Positions 1 through 9,667 are shown, counted from the first letter of the stretch. The stretch: 64,000 bases of DNA from Companilactobacillus jidongensis (GCF_003946575.1 NZ_RHOP01000011.1:1-64000), one strand, 5' to 3'. Made by a program: numbers and translations. Notes: a model not told the origin generated them from the letters alone.

Positions 1-7
1 AAACAAG

Positions 8-57
8 AAAATCACAATATCTTTGGTAAAAATCCACCAAAAATATTGTGATTTTTT
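8..57 (+). terminator. Intrinsic terminator of an upstream gene
   Basis: Inverted arms AATCACAATAT and ATATTGTGATT enclose a loop of about 22 bases and are followed by a T-run. The gene it ends lies outside the window to the left. Confidence 0.8.
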
Positions 58-100
58 ATTCATGAATAGGTTGGGTTTCTATATCAGGGAGGATATAAAC

Positions 101-871
101 ATGAAATTATCAAAAAACGTATTAGTAGGTAGCTTAGCTTCAGCAGGAATGATCTTAGGACTAGTTGCACCAGCAACAACAGCATTTGCTGCTACAGGTT
201 CATTCAATCAAAAAGATTTAACAGCAGGTCAAACTACAGGAGATTTAACTGATACAAGTTATGTAGCAATTGCTGGTACAAATGATGCTGAAGGTACAGC
301 AACAGCAAATTCAAATGTTAACGTTAACGTTGTTGACGGTGCATTAGTACTTAAGGCTGTTCCTAACTTCGGTTTTGGTACAGTTGCAGCAGGTGAAACT
401 GTAGCAAATCTTACCGGTGGTTCAACTAGTGGTGCCGCAAAGGATGGTAATGATTCAGGATTACTATCAGTCATTGATTCACGTAAGTCAGCAAAGGGAT
501 TCCAAGTTAGTGCTAATTTAGGTAACTTTATTGATGGAAGTGGTAAGGCAGCAGCTGGACCTTGGTCAATTGACTTAGCTTCACAACAATTAGAGGACTC
601 AAAGGGTGATCCTATTTCAAATGCAAAACCACAAGATCCAACAAGTCCATTGTCAACAATTGCAACAACATTGGATCAAGGAACTGACGCTACAGTCGTT
701 AGTCTTGCAGCAAGTACATATAATCTAGGTACAATTAATGCTGAATTCAAAGGATTAGATGCCGCTACATTACATTTGCCATCAACTACAACTGCTACTG
801 ATGGAGTTAATGCATATAAAGGAACTATTACTTGGACATTGAATTCAACACCTGCAACACCAGCAGCATAA
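101..871 (+). CDS. WxL domain surface protein
   Basis: Secreted protein of 256 residues. A signal peptide covers about residues 1-31 and ends at AFA before ATGSF. The start at 101 is chosen because GGGAGGAT sits just upstream; an in-frame ATG at 23 has no ribosome binding site and lies inside the preceding terminator. The C-terminal half matches the WxL surface domain: a distal YKGTITWTL motif near the C terminus and a proximal IDSRKSAKGFQVSA segment in which the first W-x-L is degenerate (FQV; a nearby W reads WSI). WxL domains are known to bind peptidoglycan non-covalently and to pair with DUF916/DUF3324 membrane partners, three of which follow directly. Its own terminator follows, so it can be transcribed separately. 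The ligand is unknown. Confidence 0.88.
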   Translation: MKLSKNVLVGSLASAGMILGLVAPATTAFAATGSFNQKDLTAGQTTGDLTDTSYVAIAGTNDAEGTATANSNVNVNVVDGALVLKAVPNFGFGTVAAGETVANLTGGSTSGAAKDGNDSGLLSVIDSRKSAKGFQVSANLGNFIDGSGKAAAGPWSIDLASQQLEDSKGDPISNAKPQDPTSPLSTIATTLDQGTDATVVSLAASTYNLGTINAEFKGLDAATLHLPSTTTATDGVNAYKGTITWTLNSTPATPAA

Positions 872-912
872 TAGTTAAACTTATGTTAGATTCATATATT
901 TATAATTTAGTA

Positions 913-941
913 TAAAACCACTACAACTGTAGTGGTTTTTA
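913..941 (+). terminator. Terminator after WxL gene
   Basis: Perfect stem AAAACCACTACA/TGTAGTGGTTTT with a 2-base loop, followed by T residues. It separates the WxL gene from the first WxIP gene. Confidence 0.85.
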
Positions 942-991
942 CTTTATAATATAGTTGTTTGTATTTAGTTAGAACCACGGAGGGTTTTACA

Positions 992-2086
992 ATGAAAAAA
1001 ATAGTCAAGAAATTTGTTCTTGCGTTAATATTTGTTCTGGGATTAACCACATTTGGATTTAGAAGTATAAGTGTAAGTGCTGCTGTTAATGGTGGATATG
1101 CGTTAAAAGTCATTGGTGATTCTAATGACAATGTTAATTTGGATAATGAGAGTTACGTTGTTACAGGTGATCCTGGACAAAAAGTTGAACTTAAATTAGC
1201 TATTATAAATCAGGAGAGTAGTAAACGAACATTCTTATACAATGCTAATACTGCCTATACAACCGATAGCGGAGCATTGGGTTACAATAAAACTAAAGTT
1301 ACTGATCCATCTTTAAAATTCCAAACTAGAAATATGATTTCTCCTAACAAGGGAACAATATCAATTCCTGGTAAATCTCAAGCCACAATAACTGCTACAA
1401 TGACAATTCCAAAGAAGAGTTTTGATGGTTATTTGATGGGTGGTTTTAATGTTAGCCCATATAAGGAAAAGGCTAAGGGAACCGTATCATCAAATGGTAC
1501 GCTATTAAAGAATAAGTTTAGTTACTCAATCCCTATTCAAACACGCCAGTCAGGTAAGGATAAGGTTGAATCTAAATATTCTGTTAGAACTGTTAAGCCT
1601 AATACTGTGACATCCACCGATGGACAAAAACCTGGAGTTCTTGCTAATGTCCATAATTCAACAAATTCTTATGATGGTGCTCTAAACTCAGAAGCAATAG
1701 TCACGAAAAAAGGTGACAAAAGTTTCAAAATCAAGTCTTCAGTAGGTAATCAACAAATCGCACCAACATCAAACTACAATTATTCCATTTCTTGGGGTAA
1801 GAAGTCGCTTCAAGCAGGTGATTATCATTTGAAATTGACCTACAAAACAGCCGGTGGCTTAAAGAGTTGGGTCATTAATAAGGATTTTACTATTACTAAT
1901 TCGGATGCTGCTAAGTACAATAAATTGGCGGGAATAAAACCAAATTATATGTGGCTGTATATTCTGTTAGCCATTCTAGCTTTAGCCATTATTCTAGGAC
2001 TAGGTATTTATCTAGGTAAAAAGAATAATAAGAACAACGGTAATAATGGTGGATCAAACAATCAACCTAGAAGACGTCGTCGTTAA
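992..2086 (+). CDS. WxL-interacting protein (DUF916/DUF3324), first copy
   Basis: 364-residue type I membrane protein. Signal peptide to about residue 33 (ends SVSA), a DUF916 (WxIP peptidoglycan-binding) domain at about 35-165 containing the family-typical ESYVVTGDPGQKVELKLAI and SFDGYLMGGFNV segments, a DUF3324 (WxIP host-binding) domain at about 170-315, one transmembrane helix (MWLYILLAILALAIILGLG), then a short basic tail ending in RRRRR. The start at 992 follows GGAGGG; an upstream in-frame start at 959 lacks a ribosome binding site. Partner proteins of this family anchor WxL proteins at the wall-membrane interface. A terminator follows, so it is separate from the next two paralogues. 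The host-binding role is known for few members and is not shown here. Confidence 0.88.
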   Translation: MKKIVKKFVLALIFVLGLTTFGFRSISVSAAVNGGYALKVIGDSNDNVNLDNESYVVTGDPGQKVELKLAIINQESSKRTFLYNANTAYTTDSGALGYNKTKVTDPSLKFQTRNMISPNKGTISIPGKSQATITATMTIPKKSFDGYLMGGFNVSPYKEKAKGTVSSNGTLLKNKFSYSIPIQTRQSGKDKVESKYSVRTVKPNTVTSTDGQKPGVLANVHNSTNSYDGALNSEAIVTKKGDKSFKIKSSVGNQQIAPTSNYNYSISWGKKSLQAGDYHLKLTYKTAGGLKSWVINKDFTITNSDAAKYNKLAGIKPNYMWLYILLAILALAIILGLGIYLGKKNNKNNGNNGGSNNQPRRRRR

Positions 2087-2110
2087 TATTAATAAATAAA
2101 AAATTAAATT

Positions 2111-2142
2111 GAGCTGTTCCAAGACTTGGAACAGCTTTTTTA
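2111..2142 (+). terminator. Terminator after first WxIP gene
   Basis: Stem AGCTGTTCCAAG/CTTGGAACAGCT with a 1-base centre followed by seven T residues. Confidence 0.9.
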
Positions 2143-2188
2143 GTATTATTGATATGTACACATATCTAGGTTTATGGGGTAAGAAAAC

Positions 2189-3169
2189 ATGAAGAAAAGA
2201 ATGATTTATTTATTGTCTGTTGTTAGTTTTTGTGTGTTATTTTTATTTATGACACCAAAAACTATTTACGCAGATATTAATGGTGTAACAGTTACCCCTT
2301 TGATTGGTGATTCAAATATTACTGATAGATTTCAAATTGTTAGTAAAAAGGGTGGAGAAAGAAAACTTAAGATATCAATTAGCAACTTTGGTATTAGAAA
2401 ATTAAAACTTAAAGTAGTACCAACTAATGCTACTACATCTTCTGACGGTAAAATTGCTTATACTGAGAATATCAAGACGGGTGATTATGGTCTTCAGTAT
2501 GCCTTTGCAGATATGACCAAATCTCAAACGATAACTTTAAGACCAAATCAGACTAAGGACCTTACTTTTAAAGTAAAAATTCCTGATAAAAAACTCAAAG
2601 GACTTATAATGGGTGGTTTTAATATATATGATATTAATCGTGTTGCACAAGGACGTTCAAGTGTGCCTGTCTGGATAACTGAAGATAATAAAGCCGTTGG
2701 TGGCATATTGAGTTTACACAGTTTGTCATTAGCAGTTGAAAACGATCAACCGCATGTCTATGTTAACCTTCAAAACAATCAACCGGGTATGATGAAAAAA
2801 GTTATAGTTCACGCAACTGTTAAGCGTGAAAGCTGGTTAGATCGTTTTGATTTAGGACCAAAGAAAATGACCGCAGACCTCACATATCCAAAGGTTGCAC
2901 CTAATTCAAAAATACCAATTGATTTCAATCAAAATCAAACGCCTATTGCCCCTGGCAAATATAAGGTTGAAGGTGTTGCACGAAGTGGTAAGGCTGTTTG
3001 GAACTTTAAAAAAACCTATACTATAACTGAGAAGCAAGCAAATGACATCAATTCACGTTGTAAGAACTTAGTTTACGATAAGACGATTACGTATATCCTG
3101 ATTGTATTGGTTTTGGTATCTCTAATCGTATTAATCTTTTGGGGAATTTGGCATCAGAATAGGAGTTAA
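2189..3169 (+). CDS. WxL-interacting protein (DUF916/DUF3324), second copy
   Basis: 326 residues with the same plan as the gene before it: signal peptide to about residue 28 (ends IYA), DUF916 region ending in LKGLIMGGFNIY at about 140-151, DUF3324 region with LQNNQPGMMKK and PNSKIPI, then a C-terminal helix (ITYILIVLVLVSLIVLIFWG) and a very short cytoplasmic tail. The ribosome binding site GGGGTAAG is weaker than its neighbours. It lies 1 base upstream of the third paralogue, and the ribosome binding site of that gene is inside this one, so the two are co-transcribed. The sequence has diverged well from the first copy, so they may bind different WxL or host ligands. Confidence 0.87.
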   Translation: MKKRMIYLLSVVSFCVLFLFMTPKTIYADINGVTVTPLIGDSNITDRFQIVSKKGGERKLKISISNFGIRKLKLKVVPTNATTSSDGKIAYTENIKTGDYGLQYAFADMTKSQTITLRPNQTKDLTFKVKIPDKKLKGLIMGGFNIYDINRVAQGRSSVPVWITEDNKAVGGILSLHSLSLAVENDQPHVYVNLQNNQPGMMKKVIVHATVKRESWLDRFDLGPKKMTADLTYPKVAPNSKIPIDFNQNQTPIAPGKYKVEGVARSGKAVWNFKKTYTITEKQANDINSRCKNLVYDKTITYILIVLVLVSLIVLIFWGIWHQNRS

Positions 3170-3170
3170 T

Positions 3171-4211
3171 ATGAAAAGAAAAAGTATATTTATATTTGCT
3201 ATATTGTTATTTTTTGTAAGCCTTGTATATCCAACTACCAAGGTAAATGCTGCTGCGGATAAATCATACTCAGTTCAAGCAGTTCTTCCAGATAATCAGA
3301 TTGATCAGAATGAATCATATTTTGATTTGAAAGTGGAACCTAATAAGGAACAAGATTTGAAGGTTATGATAATCAACACTGGTAGTAAATCTATCAAAGT
3401 CCAAGCTGAGGTTAATGATGCTTATACTGCCGATTCTGGTGTTATTGGATATGATAAGTACAATGTTAAATTGTACAAAAATCAGAATCCGTCATTAACA
3501 TCATTAGTTGATGGCAAACGTAAAACTACTGTTAATTTAAAAGTTGGTCAAGCTAAGACAGTGAGTTTCAAAGTTAAATCACCTTCAACAGAATATACGG
3601 GGATTATCTTGGGCGGTGTAACAACAACTGCTAATGTTAGTCCTACTAAATCTAAAAATATTAATATTAAAAATCAAGTTAGATATGTTAAAGGAGTAGT
3701 ACTTCGATCCAAAGATGATGGGGTAGTTCCTGATATGCATCTGACTAATGCCAATCCTAAGTCAGTAGCTGGGAATTCTGGCATTGCATATACTTTGGAC
3801 AATACTGCACCAATTAATATCAATGAAGTTACGTTAAAGGCTAAAATTTCTCACAATAGTGATAATACGAATTACAGTGCTAAGAATTTACAAATAGCTC
3901 CGAATTCTAAGTTTAGCTATTTTATTCCTGTCAAGGATTTGAGTGCGGGTAAGTATAAGGCCGTGATAACCGTTAAAAGTAAGGCTGGATACGAGAAAAC
4001 CTTTACCAGAACTATTTCTGTAAGTAAGAGTGATGTTGACTATATAGCTGAACAAGCTGAGGCGAAGACAGGTAGGAAGAGCAATCAATGGATAATAATC
4101 ATTGTAGGAATTATTGCTTTGATTCTAGTAGCTTTATGGATGTTCTTGTACTATTCACAACGTAATAAGAAGACCGGATCACATGGTAAAAAAACTAGAA
4201 GTCGTAAATAA
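3171..4211 (+). CDS. WxL-interacting protein (DUF916/DUF3324), third copy
   Basis: 346 residues: signal peptide to about residue 27 (ends VNA), DUF916 domain with NESYFDLKVEPNKEQDLKV and EYTGIILGGV, DUF3324 domain with VRYVKGVVLRSKDD and LSAGKYKAVI, a C-terminal transmembrane helix (WIIIIVGIIALILVALWMFL) and a Lys/Arg-rich tail. It begins 1 base after the previous stop, with AGGAG inside the previous gene, and ends in its own terminator. The set is therefore one WxL protein and three WxIP proteins in the window; another WxL gene may lie to the left of position 1. Confidence 0.87.
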   Translation: MKRKSIFIFAILLFFVSLVYPTTKVNAAADKSYSVQAVLPDNQIDQNESYFDLKVEPNKEQDLKVMIINTGSKSIKVQAEVNDAYTADSGVIGYDKYNVKLYKNQNPSLTSLVDGKRKTTVNLKVGQAKTVSFKVKSPSTEYTGIILGGVTTTANVSPTKSKNINIKNQVRYVKGVVLRSKDDGVVPDMHLTNANPKSVAGNSGIAYTLDNTAPININEVTLKAKISHNSDNTNYSAKNLQIAPNSKFSYFIPVKDLSAGKYKAVITVKSKAGYEKTFTRTISVSKSDVDYIAEQAEAKTGRKSNQWIIIIVGIIALILVALWMFLYYSQRNKKTGSHGKKTRSRK

Positions 4212-4215
4212 TAAA

Positions 4216-4242
4216 AAATAAACCGAGAGGTTTATTTTTTTT
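4216..4242 (+). terminator. Terminator after third WxIP gene
   Basis: Stem AAATAAACC/GGTTTATTT with loop GAGA and an eight-T run. Confidence 0.88.
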
Positions 4243-4364
4243 GATTATATATGTATTCAAATGTTAAATTATTGCTTTAAAAAATGTTTAAATCTGTCAT
4301 AATGAAAGCGTGTAATAAATATATTTATGATGTGCTTTTTTCATAAACTGGAGGGAGACTTTTT

Positions 4365-7300
4365 ATGAGATTTATGCAATTAAAACACGACCCAAATGCG
4401 GTCGTTAAGAAGAAATTAGTTAAAGCTGGCAAAAAATGGGTCGTAGTATCAACACTATCATTTGCTGGAATGTTATTAGGGGGTGCAGTTACTGGATTAG
4501 ATGTGCATGCCGATGTTGTAGGAACATCAGATACAGCTAATGCGGATCAAACTGCAACTAATAATTCTGATAGTACAAGGAATGAAGCTAAATCTGTTAC
4601 AGCCAATGTAACGGTATCTTCTAACTTAGGAGATGTGACAGTAACTAATGTTACTGGTACAGTAGGACAGACTGTAACAATTACTGTGCCTGCTAAAGCA
4701 GGTTATAAAGCTGATAAAAGTATGATAGTCGCAAATGTAAATGCTGATGGTACTATCACTACTGATGAGACTATTGATTATACTTCTACAGAAGCACCTG
4801 ATGTTCAGAGTGGTACTGAAAATAATGGACTAACGTCTGTCCCTGCAAGCACCAACAAGGATGTAGCAGAAGCTAGTCCAGCTGTTGATACTCCAGCTCC
4901 AGTCAGCGCTCGAATGGCGAGTCAGGCTGTGCCTGTTCCAGAAACAACAACCGCTACGGATAACCTTGATGATGGTGGTAAGTTTGGCGATTCCAGTTGG
5001 TATATCGACAATGGTGGTGTGCTACATATAGGTGCCGGTGAATTAGGATCAGCAAGTGATCCACACTGGAAAACGAGTCCACATTTTGCTGACATAACTT
5101 CAGTTCAAATTGATGATGGTGCAGTAGCAAATGCCAATTCAAGTTCCTTGTTCAGTGGTTTAAAGGGCGTAACGTCAATTGATGGATTAAATAATTTAGA
5201 TACAAGTAAAGTTACAAGTATGTCTGGAATGTTTCAAAACACTTTGAATTTAAAATCATTGGATTTGTCAAATTGGGATACAAGTAATGTTACAGATATG
5301 AACTACATGTTTGGTGGTATGTCTTCTTTGGAAAATGTTAACTTATCATCATTCGATACTAGTAAAGTTACAGATATGGGAAGTATGTTTATTGTTACAT
5401 ATGCCTTGAAGAAATTGGATTTATCGTCATTTAATACGAAAAATGTCACAACTATGTCTGGTATGTTTTCAGGACCTGATCCAGGTAATGTTCATTCTAT
5501 GAGTATGGAAGAAATAATAATTGACCCTGATAAATTTAATACTTCTAATGTCACAAATATGATATCTATGTTTTATAATTTACCCGAACTTAAGAGTATA
5601 GATGTATCTAAATTTAATACAAGCAAGGTCACTAATGTAGCGTATATGTTTAATAGTGATATATCATTAAAAAGTCTAGATTTGTCCAGCTTCGATACTC
5701 ATTCACTTGCTGGTAATACGACTAACACGAATAGTATGTTTTACGGTACTAATTTATATAAAATTAAATTGGGTGAAAATACGGGTTTGAGTGATGCCTC
5801 ATCTGTTCCGACGGGAAGTTGGCAGGCAGTTGGAACCGGAACAGAAAACAATCCTAACGGACAAAAGATGTCAGCTACTGGCATCGAAGCAATATATTCC
5901 GCGATGCCAGCAGTAGCTGAAACATACGTCCGTACAGTAAATGGGACTCTGACAGTACCAACATCGTACAGTGACAAGGCGGATACCGGCAATATTACAG
6001 CTAGCATAACCGGAGTATCCGGTAATACGTTTGATAAAGTTATTACAGTGCCTGCAGTGGCAGGTTACACACCTTATAAGAATGGTACTGAAAAGTTAGT
6101 TGCTGATGCAGATGGTAATTACACGGCTTCAATATCAGGTATGGTAAACGGAGCAAATGATTTCACTACATCTGATTCCATTCTGTATAAAGAAAATCCG
6201 CAAGTGGCAACTGGTACATTGAAGATCCCAACTGTTTACAATGACAATAGTTCACTTAATGGATTTTTGGAAATACCAGAAGTATCAGGTGTATATGGAT
6301 CAACTAATAATCCTGTAGATATTTCTAGTTATCCAATACCTTCCAACTACACAACTGACACGAAATCTGTAACTTTCTCCGTTGATGCAGACGGTCATAT
6401 TTCAACAGCTAACATAATCAACTACACAAGATTACAAGCTAAAAATAACTTAACCGTAAAAACTACTTATGATGATGGAACTCCAAATGGAGAAATCACG
6501 ATTCCAAATGTCACAGGAAGTTATGGTTCTACAATATCTGACTATGATATTTCAGCGTATACATCACAAGATGGTTATTCCACAACTGATAATACAATTC
6601 CAATTTCGATTGACAGTCAAGGTAATATGACTACAACTGGAATTGTTAATTACACGAAGAATGCACTAGCTACAGTCACAGCAGACGTAACAATCAAATC
6701 TAACCAGGGAGACCAAGTGGCTAAAGATGTTACCGGAACTGTTGGAGAAACAAAGAAAATAGATGTTCCGACAATAGCTGGTTACACGGCAGACAAGAAT
6801 CAGGTCGAAGTTACAATTAATTCGAATGGAACAATTACAGTTAACGATCCAGATAAAACTGGTTATGTCACTTACACGAAGGATGCACCAGCTACAGTCA
6901 AAGCAGATGTAACAATCAAATCTAACCAAGGAGACCAAGTGGTTAAAGATGTTACCGGAACTGTTGGAGAAACAAAGAAAATAGATGTTCCAACAATAAC
7001 CGGTTATACGGCAGATAAGAAACAGGTAGCAGCTACAGTAACTGCAGATGGAATCACAGTTAATGATCCAGATGAAGGCGGAGCCGGCTACGTAACTTAC
7101 ACTAAGAAGTCAACAAGTAATGGTGGTGGCTCATCAACCACTACACCAACTGAATCGATCACAGATGTAGATATCGATGTCGCAACTTTCGCTGATCAAC
7201 CTGCCGCAAAGTTATATGATGCCAATGGTAACCAAGTTACTAATAGAGCATTAAAGCCAAATACTGGTTGGTATGCTGACAAGAAGTTAAGTAGAAATGG

Positions 7301-7763
7301 TATTTCGTACTACCGGGTAGCTTCAGGTGAATGGGTCAAGATGGATGATGTCTATGTTTATACTCCAGATAACGAGTATATTGAAACATACAACGATTCA
7401 AGCAAGACTTTACTTAATGCACACCAAAAGGAAGTAGGCAGACAACTTCGTCCAAACAGTAACTGGATAACAGATGTCTATACTTACATGAATGGAATTA
7501 AGTATTATCGTGTTGCCAGCAATGAATTTGTTAGTGCAAATGATGCTTTTGAGTACACGCCTATCAGTGCAGTTGTTCAAACTAATGATTCTAATACGAC
7601 TGTTTATGATGAACGCGGCAATGCTGTAACCAACAGACAACTAGCTGCCAATAGCAGTTGGAAGTCTGATAAGACTGCTGTAATCAATGGTCTAACGATG
7701 CATCGTGTAGCTACTAACGAATGGGTCAGAGCTGTCGACGTATCAAATGTTAAAGAGTTTTAG
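4365..7763 (+). CDS. Large BspA-like/SLAP-domain surface protein
   Basis: 1132-residue modular exoprotein. The N terminus carries a KxYKxGKxW-type signal (KLVKAGKKW at about 17-25, with V at the Y position) and a hydrophobic stretch ending VHAD at about 50. A beta-rich repeat (VTVSSNLGDVTVTNVTGTVGQ) follows at about 82-140, then about eight BspA/DUF285 leucine-rich-type repeats at about 262-465 (pattern SLDLSxWDTSxVTDMxxMF), then immunoglobulin-like or MucBP-like modules at about 525-910. The C terminus from about 930 holds three SLAP repeats (YDxxGN, LxxNxxW, YYRVASxEWV). SLAP modules are known to tether proteins to the wall, and no LPXTG motif is present. BspA repeats often bind host or matrix proteins. 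The start at 4365 follows GGAGGGAG. A convergent Mga-type regulator is the immediate neighbour. Confidence 0.87.
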   Translation: MRFMQLKHDPNAVVKKKLVKAGKKWVVVSTLSFAGMLLGGAVTGLDVHADVVGTSDTANADQTATNNSDSTRNEAKSVTANVTVSSNLGDVTVTNVTGTVGQTVTITVPAKAGYKADKSMIVANVNADGTITTDETIDYTSTEAPDVQSGTENNGLTSVPASTNKDVAEASPAVDTPAPVSARMASQAVPVPETTTATDNLDDGGKFGDSSWYIDNGGVLHIGAGELGSASDPHWKTSPHFADITSVQIDDGAVANANSSSLFSGLKGVTSIDGLNNLDTSKVTSMSGMFQNTLNLKSLDLSNWDTSNVTDMNYMFGGMSSLENVNLSSFDTSKVTDMGSMFIVTYALKKLDLSSFNTKNVTTMSGMFSGPDPGNVHSMSMEEIIIDPDKFNTSNVTNMISMFYNLPELKSIDVSKFNTSKVTNVAYMFNSDISLKSLDLSSFDTHSLAGNTTNTNSMFYGTNLYKIKLGENTGLSDASSVPTGSWQAVGTGTENNPNGQKMSATGIEAIYSAMPAVAETYVRTVNGTLTVPTSYSDKADTGNITASITGVSGNTFDKVITVPAVAGYTPYKNGTEKLVADADGNYTASISGMVNGANDFTTSDSILYKENPQVATGTLKIPTVYNDNSSLNGFLEIPEVSGVYGSTNNPVDISSYPIPSNYTTDTKSVTFSVDADGHISTANIINYTRLQAKNNLTVKTTYDDGTPNGEITIPNVTGSYGSTISDYDISAYTSQDGYSTTDNTIPISIDSQGNMTTTGIVNYTKNALATVTADVTIKSNQGDQVAKDVTGTVGETKKIDVPTIAGYTADKNQVEVTINSNGTITVNDPDKTGYVTYTKDAPATVKADVTIKSNQGDQVVKDVTGTVGETKKIDVPTITGYTADKKQVAATVTADGITVNDPDEGGAGYVTYTKKSTSNGGGSSTTTPTESITDVDIDVATFADQPAAKLYDANGNQVTNRALKPNTGWYADKKLSRNGISYYRVASGEWVKMDDVYVYTPDNEYIETYNDSSKTLLNAHQKEVGRQLRPNSNWITDVYTYMNGIKYYRVASNEFVSANDAFEYTPISAVVQTNDSNTTVYDERGNAVTNRQLAANSSWKSDKTAVINGLTMHRVATNEWVRAVDVSNVKEF
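6669..7022 (+). repeat. Intragenic tandem repeat in the BspA-like gene
   Basis: About 132 bases starting at 6669 recur at 6891 (period 222 bases, 74 codons) with roughly 90 percent identity by eye. The encoded unit begins ATVxADVTIKSNQGDQV and ends IDVPTIxGYTADK. This high nucleotide identity suggests a recent duplication and possible copy-number variation between strains. Confidence 0.85.
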
Positions 7764-7766
7764 AGA

Positions 7767-7807
7767 CAAAAAAAGAGTTGAATTTTTAAATTCAACTCTT
7801 TTTTTTG
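7767..7807. terminator. Convergent bidirectional terminator
   Basis: Stem AAAGAGTTGAATT/AATTCAACTCTTT with A-run on one side and T-run on the other, serving the BspA-like gene and the Mga-type gene. The stop codon of the minus-strand gene lies inside the stem. Confidence 0.9.
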
Positions 7808-9312
7808 GCTTTCTTTTTGTCAGCATCACGCAGCTTCAATTTATCAACATATACCTGGTTCAAACGAACTAACAACCAAATATAATCGGTACGTGTGTTG
7901 GTTATATTCCAAGGAATGACTTCCATATTCTTGGGGTACATCTCTAATTCGTAATCTCTAGGTAAAATATCTAGAGTTGAGATCAAGACATCGACATCTT
8001 CATATTGATCACTCGGTACCACGTGAACGAATTCCAGTGTCCTGACATTTCTCAAGACAACTTCTTCGGCGGCGTTACCAGGATCGACTAATACTTTGAC
8101 ATGAATATAATCTTCTTTTTGAATTGTATTGATATAGCTAGGAAGTATCTGATACAAGTCATGTGCGATAGCTTCAGCAGCGTTTTTAACACCGTGATAT
8201 TCTTTGTCGTTAACGTTAGTGAAGAATTCATGAACGTTTTGATAGAGGGATGACAGTGATTTGGTATCTTCAGGATTCTTATCATAATAACTACCTTTAA
8301 CGACGCCATCATTTGCCATGATGTAATAGAAGATAATATCACGTGATACGTAGGTCATGATATCTTTTAAGACTTTTTGATTATGGTAAACGGTCATATC
8401 ATCACGATAATGTTCTTTTAAGAAATCTATAAAGTGATAAACCAACGCATAAAATTTGGAATTGATTCTGACATCAAAGTTCATTGGTTGTGCGTAGATC
8501 TCGGCGCTAGGTTGGAAGACCATCTTGTGAAATAAATTTAATAATTTGTTTTCATTATCAAGTGCGTTTATGGGAACAATTGTGTAATCTTCGCGGCGAA
8601 GAACGTCTTCACCAAGTTTTTGGTTACCGAAAACATCGTTATATGTATCCATGTTGTTGATATAATTACGTTTAGTCAGTCTAATACGCGATATGGCGAG
8701 GAAATATTCTAGTTGAATATAAGTTATAGGGTTACTGAACGTTTTGCCAGAGCGGTCGATAATGTCGTCTATATCGTCTTGCTTAATCAGTGCAAAGGGC
8801 CAATCTTGTCCATGATATATATACCAGTAAACAAAGTATGCCATCCATCGAATACTTTTTTCGTCACCTTTGATTTCAAGTGTTGAGTTTGAAATCTTCA
8901 AACCGAAGTTTTTCAAAAATGTTCTGAAAGCAGACATTCTTCTGTTAAGTGTCGACTTACTAGTAAAATGTTCATTACTGAAGGCTTCGAATGACGGATT
9001 TGCGTTAGTCAGTCCATAATTGAAGGCTTGGAAGACGATGGAGTTTTGTACTAAATATAATCTGTAAGTATCTATTGCGATTTTTGTGAAGTCGATCGAT
9101 TCGATTTTAGTGACTTTTGGATCCATATCAGGTGCAACTTCCAGAATGTCCTCTAATAGAGCTTGGAAGATATTATAAGTCTTTTGGTATGTAAATTGCA
9201 TCCGATTACTGATATTACTAAGATTGAGCTCTTGTGGCGGTAATGATTTGATTACCGTGAGCATTCGATATTTCTCAACATCTTGTTTGACTAGGAACAC
9301 TTGCTCCAACAT
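7792..9312 (-). CDS. Mga-type helix-turn-helix transcriptional regulator
   Basis: 506 residues, the usual size of Mga/AtxA-family regulators. The N terminus has two helix-turn-helix regions (about 20-60 LPPQELNLSNISNRMQFTYQKTYN, and about 105-150 SKSTLNRRMSAFRTFLKNFGL); the remainder is the helical PRD-like/Mga centre and a C-terminal EIIB-like region with VKVLVDPGNAAEE and DVDVLISTLD. The start at 9312 is chosen because GGGGGA precedes it; an in-frame ATG at 9336 has none. Family members control surface protein genes in streptococci and enterococci. Its convergent placement beside the BspA-like gene makes that gene a likely target, which is inference. The lysine riboswitch gene lies divergently upstream. 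Confidence 0.82.
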   Translation of the reverse strand: MLEQVFLVKQDVEKYRMLTVIKSLPPQELNLSNISNRMQFTYQKTYNIFQALLEDILEVAPDMDPKVTKIESIDFTKIAIDTYRLYLVQNSIVFQAFNYGLTNANPSFEAFSNEHFTSKSTLNRRMSAFRTFLKNFGLKISNSTLEIKGDEKSIRWMAYFVYWYIYHGQDWPFALIKQDDIDDIIDRSGKTFSNPITYIQLEYFLAISRIRLTKRNYINNMDTYNDVFGNQKLGEDVLRREDYTIVPINALDNENKLLNLFHKMVFQPSAEIYAQPMNFDVRINSKFYALVYHFIDFLKEHYRDDMTVYHNQKVLKDIMTYVSRDIIFYYIMANDGVVKGSYYDKNPEDTKSLSSLYQNVHEFFTNVNDKEYHGVKNAAEAIAHDLYQILPSYINTIQKEDYIHVKVLVDPGNAAEEVVLRNVRTLEFVHVVPSDQYEDVDVLISTLDILPRDYELEMYPKNMEVIPWNITNTRTDYIWLLVRLNQVYVDKLKLRDADKKKAKKKS

Positions 9313-9406
9313 GTTCAATTCCCCCGAATCTGGCATATTAAAAAAAATTTAATTAATTCGTGACACTACTTGCTACTATGGTAACATTTATTTATAATAT
9401 TTTGTA

Positions 9407-9640
9407 ATCAGATAGAGGCGCATTGTCAATAATTAGCACTTTTGAGTACGATAGGGTACAGCGATTTAGTGTAAAAGGTGACAATGCCGAAATTATTTTA
9501 CCCCTATTGGTAATTTGGTTGGGTCGTTGTTTAATAAATAACGGACTGTCGCACATAGGTGCGTTGGGCTATTGATCATTTGGATGAAAATCAAATCCTT
9601 ATTGTCAGTAGTTTCTTCTGGTAATAAGGATTTTTTTGTA
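9407..9640 (+). ncRNA. Lysine riboswitch (L box) with terminator
   Basis: Conserved L-box pieces appear in order: AGAGGCGCA, AGTA, AGGGTA, GCCGAA, GGTTGGG and GGACTGTC, closed by P1 (ATCAGATAG with CTATTGAT). The expression platform is a terminator at 9593-9637, ATCCTTATT/AATAAGGAT plus seven T residues. Lysine binding would stop transcription before the permease gene. This also identifies lysine as the likely substrate of the transporter downstream. Confidence 0.9.
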
Positions 9641-9667
9641 AAATCCAAGATAGGGGAAACGAAAAAA

